A stretch of 64,000 nucleotides of DNA from Podospora bellae-mahoneyi. Its lineage: Eukaryota > Ascomycota > Sordariomycetes > Sordariales > Podosporaceae. The notes below the pieces were generated by a model. It worked only from the letters and a program-made list of their open reading frames with translations, made no database searches and was not told where the DNA came from. The stretch spans positions 2,294,001 through 2,358,000 of the forward strand of contig NC_085886.1 in NCBI RefSeq assembly GCF_035222275.1. Direction: 5' to 3'. The position numbers were made by a program, and so were the translations under genes. Positions within the stretch are counted from its first letter, which is position 1. Each line of letters opens with the position of its first letter. Positions 62,633 through 64,000 of this stretch are shown here, piece after piece.

Positions 62633-63898
62633 ATGCTGCAGCAGCAACAACGACAACCGCACGAACAACTGCGTGCTAAGCACACTCCAGGGAGACGGCG
62701 ACCAAAGCGCCCGGGGAACTCTCCCGCCCTCAAAAACTATGCTTCGGAAAACGATGTGCCTAGCGATGCGTGCGCACCGGTTGACCTCGGCATTCCGCTG
62801 ACGCCACAGAAATCTGTGTCAAACAGCCCTGCACCCGTCTCGTCGTCGCAAGCGCAACCCAATCAATCCGGCAAGCCCAAAGGTCGCACTGCGAACAACA
62901 AGCCGCGCCCAAAGTCAGGCCCTTCGACATCGCCTGTTCCAGCCAGGCATGGTCGCAACTCTCCTCCCGAGTCGGCTCCCGCAAAGGCCGCGGGCCTCCC
63001 TGCTGCGTATGCTGGTGCAACATTTCATGCGTCGCCGGCTCCTGCTTCCCTCCCGATTCCCAGTTTTCTCGCTGCCAAGGCCTTGGATTCGCCCGGTATT
63101 AAGGACACCGGCCGTGTCAGTTCAGAGCCTTCGCCTCCTGCCACCGATACCGAGGCTTCTACCCCTCGACAGAGGATCATGAGCGCTGAAATCACACGAG
63201 AAGAATCGCCGCTTGATTTCTTTTTTAAGGCTCACAGAGCTGAAAAGGAGAGCGAGGCCCGCAGGGCGAGCACGGCAAATATCTCGATTCCTCCATCTAG
63301 CATGTATTCGCCACCAGCCCAGCCGCAATCTCCTTTGGCCCCTAGGACAGTCCCGAACGGCATTGATGCCCGTCGTCACCAGCGACCAGTATATCAGCGG
63401 AATGGATCAAGCGGAATTTCAACTTCGGAGTTGGACGGCAACCCAAGAGCCCCCATTGGACCAGCCTTCTCGACACCTTATAACGACAGGCTTCGGGCAG
63501 CAGGACGCATCAATGAAAAGCAGGCCAACTCTCCACAGAGGACTTTTCATCAGCAGCAACAGTTCGCCCCTCCACAACAGTCATCGCCGGCAGATGCCAC
63601 AGAGAGGCTCAAACAGTATCTTGCCATTGGTTCTCAACCACCGATCAAGTTGGATTTCACCAAAGCATCATCCCAACCCAAAAATCAAGCTCCTCCCAAG
63701 CCAATCACTTTGGAGTACACCCGCTCGGGCCCGGCACCCGACATTCCCAGGCAGTACCCCGTTGCCGGGTATGCTAGACCTGAGTACAGCCGACCGGCAG
63801 ACCTTGTGGACGCAGAAGATCATCTTCGTCGTGTGTTGAAGATTGACGGACTGAATCTAGGAGGAGCGCGCCTTCCAACAAATTATCAGAGCTCCTAA
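62633..63898 (+). CDS. Pro-rich protein with PNRC-like (Dcp1-binding) motif
   Basis: A single-exon frame of 421 residues, intrinsically disordered and rich in Pro, Ser, Ala and Gln. The key landmark is a YAGATFHASPAPASLPIPSFL block at about residues 126-146, which resembles the short motif of PNRC/Edc1-type proteins whose LPxP element binds the EVH1 domain of the decapping subunit Dcp1. A second conserved-looking region near the N-terminus contains KNYASENDVPSDACAP. The C-terminus has another short block, DAEDHLRRVLKIDGL. From this I infer a role as an enhancer of mRNA decapping, acting in cytoplasmic mRNA-decay bodies. The start at 62633 (MLQQQQRQ) is the first ATG of the frame. No RNA-binding or enzymatic domain is present. 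Confidence 0.8.
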   Translation: MLQQQQRQPHEQLRAKHTPGRRRPKRPGNSPALKNYASENDVPSDACAPVDLGIPLTPQKSVSNSPAPVSSSQAQPNQSGKPKGRTANNKPRPKSGPSTSPVPARHGRNSPPESAPAKAAGLPAAYAGATFHASPAPASLPIPSFLAAKALDSPGIKDTGRVSSEPSPPATDTEASTPRQRIMSAEITREESPLDFFFKAHRAEKESEARRASTANISIPPSSMYSPPAQPQSPLAPRTVPNGIDARRHQRPVYQRNGSSGISTSELDGNPRAPIGPAFSTPYNDRLRAAGRINEKQANSPQRTFHQQQQFAPPQQSSPADATERLKQYLAIGSQPPIKLDFTKASSQPKNQAPPKPITLEYTRSGPAPDIPRQYPVAGYARPEYSRPADLVDAEDHLRRVLKIDGLNLGGARLPTNYQSS

Positions 63899-64000
63899 GT
63901 TCTGGTGCAAATATGCAACGGAACGCCATTTCTTGGCAAGATCCTGCATTAAGGCAGGGCATCTCATCTGTTTCATTTACCTTTTCCATGTTATTGGTTT

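Overview
The window is nuclear DNA from a filamentous ascomycete, most likely a sordariomycete and possibly Sordariales (inferred). The evidence is short introns of about 50 to 70 nt with GTA(A/C)GN donors, CTRAC-like branch points and YAG acceptors, and protein families with a filamentous-ascomycete character: a TALE homeobox factor, an SREBP-type bHLH factor, an Iwr1 protein, a short CENP-A and a PNRC-motif protein. There are no bacterial-style operons. Every multi-exon model below was assembled by hand from reading-frame continuity and splice consensus.

Layout. 0-9.6 kb: a CBM48 (AMPK-type glycogen-binding) protein on minus, diverging from iwr1 on plus; an intron-containing tRNA-Ala(CGC); and a secreted or vacuolar metallophosphoesterase related to yeast YHR202W. 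9.6-31.4 kb: a sparse stretch of about 22 kb whose only convincing gene is a TALE homeobox factor at 15.6-17.1 kb on minus. 31.4-40.5 kb: CTR9 of the Paf1 complex (minus), a single-pass membrane protein with a long Arg/Ser-rich tail (plus), and a secreted Cys-rich protein (minus). 40.5-50.8 kb: a 3.4-kb promoter region leading to an SREBP-type bHLH factor, the centromeric histone CENP-A, a Derlin (ERAD) and acireductone dioxygenase (methionine salvage). 50.8-56 kb: a degraded accessory stretch with a broken glycyl-tRNA synthetase copy lacking its catalytic core, a second decayed coding-like fragment and several tandem repeats. 56-64 kb: a CorA-type Mg2+ transporter, signal peptidase complex subunit SPC1, the RING-H2 cullin subunit RBX1, and a Pro-rich protein with a PNRC-like decapping-activator motif.

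Most genes are housekeeping functions in transcription (Iwr1, CTR9), chromosome segregation (CENP-A), ER quality control and secretion (Derlin, SPC1), ubiquitination (RBX1) and metabolism. They sit as divergent or convergent neighbours with no sign of a biosynthetic or defence cluster. The two transcription-factor genes have by far the longest flanking non-coding DNA. I found no convincing new multi-gene system. The best leads are the 22-kb gene-poor domain around the homeobox gene, the membrane-anchored RS-rich protein, the GlyRS pseudogene region, and the telomere-repeat-like motifs between CENP-A and the Derlin gene.
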